Assembly (NCBI GenBank): GCA_937871415.1
Contig: CALMQD010000461.1
Span: 1-7,147, forward strand
Direction: 5' to 3'
DNA: 7,147 bases
Source: an uncultured Phycisphaerales bacterium
GTDB taxonomy: Bacteria > Planctomycetota > Phycisphaerae > Phycisphaerales > UBA1924
Part shown: positions 6,098-7,147 of the stretch, one piece after another
Numbering within the stretch: position 1 is the stretch's first letter
How the letters are laid out: each line of letters begins with the position of its first letter
Program-made: the position numbers and the translations under genes
Notes under the pieces: model-generated
What the model was told of the DNA's origin: nothing
The model's input: only the letters and a program-made list of their open reading frames with translations
The model's database searches: none

Positions 6098-7147
6098 ATC
6101 TCCATTTTCTCCAAACTCCTCAAGCGACCCGCCGCCGCGCCCGCCGAGCCCGAGGTCTTCGTCGCCGCATTCGGCAAGCACCCGGCCTGGGACGATCACC
6201 TGGACGACCTGGGCCTCGAAACGCCCCGCCTGGTCAGTTTCAAGAGCGTGCTCTACAGCGAGGGCATCGCGGCGAACATCGACTCGGGCGCGTGGGAGAA
6301 ACTCGACCCCGCGCAACGCGTCGAGACATGGGGGCACGATCTGCTCTGGTGGATGGGCACCGATGTCACGGTCGGGCGGCTGTGGGCAAGCGCTGACGGC
6401 AAGGGGCGCACGAAGTACCCGATGGTCGTGCTGGTTCAGTGCCGCGGCGTGAGCAGCGGCTGGGCGATCGACACGGCGCTGGGCGCCGTCGCCCGGGCGC
6501 AGCAGGCGCTCCAGCAAGCGACGACGCGCCCGCAGGTCATCGGCGAGCTTGACCGCCTCCGCGACTCGCTCCGGGAACAGGCCCGCGCGAACCCGGGCGC
6601 GATCGAGCGCGATCCGCGGCAGTTCGCCCTCCTGGCTCAGGCCCTCCACGCCGAACCCGAGGAGGCCGAGGCCGTTGGCGACGCGTCGTTCGGGCGGGCG
6701 ATCTACGCCATCGAGCGCGAGGCCGCCGCGGCGGGGGTTCTCGCGCAGGACGCCGGCAAAAGCGGCCCGCCGGGCGGCGGCGCCGCGTCCAAGTGCGCCT
6801 CGTTGCGATTGCCGGTGCCGGTCAGTTGGAGCGGGTCGGCCACGGACGTGCAGACCCAGGGCCGTTCGCTCCGCGCCTGGCTGGATACCCTCCTGAGCCG
6901 CATCGATCCGGGCGTCCCGATGCTCCTGGTGAAACCCCAGGGGCGAGCGTGGGTAGACGCCATGGTGGGCGAACCGGGCCCGGCCCAGGTGTTCGCCCTG
7001 CGTGCGGGGGAAGCCATCATGCCCAAGGTCAGTCGCGTGCCGTACACGTTGGATTCTTCGTGGATGCAGAACCTCCGGCGCGAGGTCGAAAGCGCGCACA
7101 ACGCGGCACCCGCGCCGGTCACAGGCTCCAGGCGATCGCTGCTCGGA
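6098..7147 (+). CDS. tagF: TagF-like T6SS regulatory protein, 3' end cut by the window
   Basis: The frame is open from before 6032 to the right edge without a stop; 350 residues are visible from the start used here. TagF proteins act in the cytoplasm as post-translational repressors of T6SS, in Pseudomonas by binding the FHA protein. Features seen are AAFGKHPAWDDHL (23-35), corresponding to the N-terminal GK-P-x-x-DF motif of TagF, and LWASADGKGRTKYPM (95-109), corresponding to its W-x-S-x-D-x-x-GR-x-x-P motif. A C-terminal part from about 240 (WSGS, RAWLDTLL, WVDAMVGEPGP) is probably a second subdomain; Pseudomonas-type TagF is shorter, at roughly 220-230 aa. The start is uncertain. I prefer ATC at 6098, giving Met-Ser-Ile-Phe-Ser-Lys-Leu-Leu-Lys, because AGGAG lies 7 nt upstream. 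GTG at 6032 is the only canonical alternative that keeps the GKHPAWDD motif; it adds 22 unlikely residues. It is co-directional with tssM and likely in the same operon. Confidence 0.75.
   Translation, partial: MSIFSKLLKRPAAAPAEPEVFVAAFGKHPAWDDHLDDLGLETPRLVSFKSVLYSEGIAANIDSGAWEKLDPAQRVETWGHDLLWWMGTDVTVGRLWASADGKGRTKYPMVVLVQCRGVSSGWAIDTALGAVARAQQALQQATTRPQVIGELDRLRDSLREQARANPGAIERDPRQFALLAQALHAEPEEAEAVGDASFGRAIYAIEREAAAAGVLAQDAGKSGPPGGGAASKCASLRLPVPVSWSGSATDVQTQGRSLRAWLDTLLSRIDPGVPMLLVKPQGRAWVDAMVGEPGPAQVFALRAGEAIMPKVSRVPYTLDSSWMQNLRREVESAHNAAPAPVTGSRRSLLG

Noticed and set aside
6010..6396. 128-aa plus-strand open frame (ATG at 6058 internal) as an alternative gene after tssM
   Set aside because: It is Arg-rich and out of frame with the conserved GKHPAWDD motif, so it is a shadow of the TagF-like gene.
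5792..7099. 435-aa minus-strand open frame at the right end
   Set aside because: It is antisense to the TagF-like gene, which carries conserved motifs on the plus strand; it has no recognisable domain.
1..7147. CRISPR arrays, tRNA or rRNA genes, insertion sequences
   Set aside because: I saw no regularly spaced repeats, cloverleaf or rRNA signatures, transposase motifs or flanking terminal repeats by eye.

Overview
The window is GC-rich throughout, with strong G/C bias at third codon positions, and is densely coding. It carries part of a type VI secretion system (T6SS) locus: the inner-membrane complex genes tssL (DotU family) and tssM (IcmF family), preceded by a small gene that resembles the C-terminal helical domain of TagH/VasC-type FHA proteins and followed by a TagF-like gene that runs off the right edge. 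The divergence from proteobacterial T6SS proteins and the high GC suggest a non-proteobacterial Gram-negative, perhaps a planctomycete such as Phycisphaerae. That placement is a guess from protein style only; no rRNA or marker gene is present.

Layout, left to right. Positions 1-49 hold no gene I can support. A minus-strand intrinsic terminator (50-74) follows, then a small divergently transcribed lipoprotein gene (125-382, minus). A 309-bp divergent non-coding region (383-691) contains an imperfect 22-bp direct repeat with a 52-bp period. The plus-strand operon then runs through the TagH-C-like gene (692-1273), tssL (1301-2026), tssM (2023-5991, overlapping tssL by 4 bp) and the TagF-like gene (about 6098-7147, incomplete at its 3' end).

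How the genes fit together. TssL and TssM form the inner-membrane part of the T6SS trans-envelope complex, and tight overlap implies coupled translation. TagF and FHA-domain proteins are known post-translational regulators of T6SS in proteobacteria. Here relatives of both flank tssL-tssM, but the TagH-like protein has no room for an FHA domain. Sheath, tube, baseplate, ClpV and TssJ genes are not in the window and may lie beyond the right edge or elsewhere.

The points most worth checking are the missing canonical start codon of the TagF-like gene (a good ribosome binding site leads to ATC), the FHA-less TagH-like protein, and the direct repeat in the divergent promoter region.
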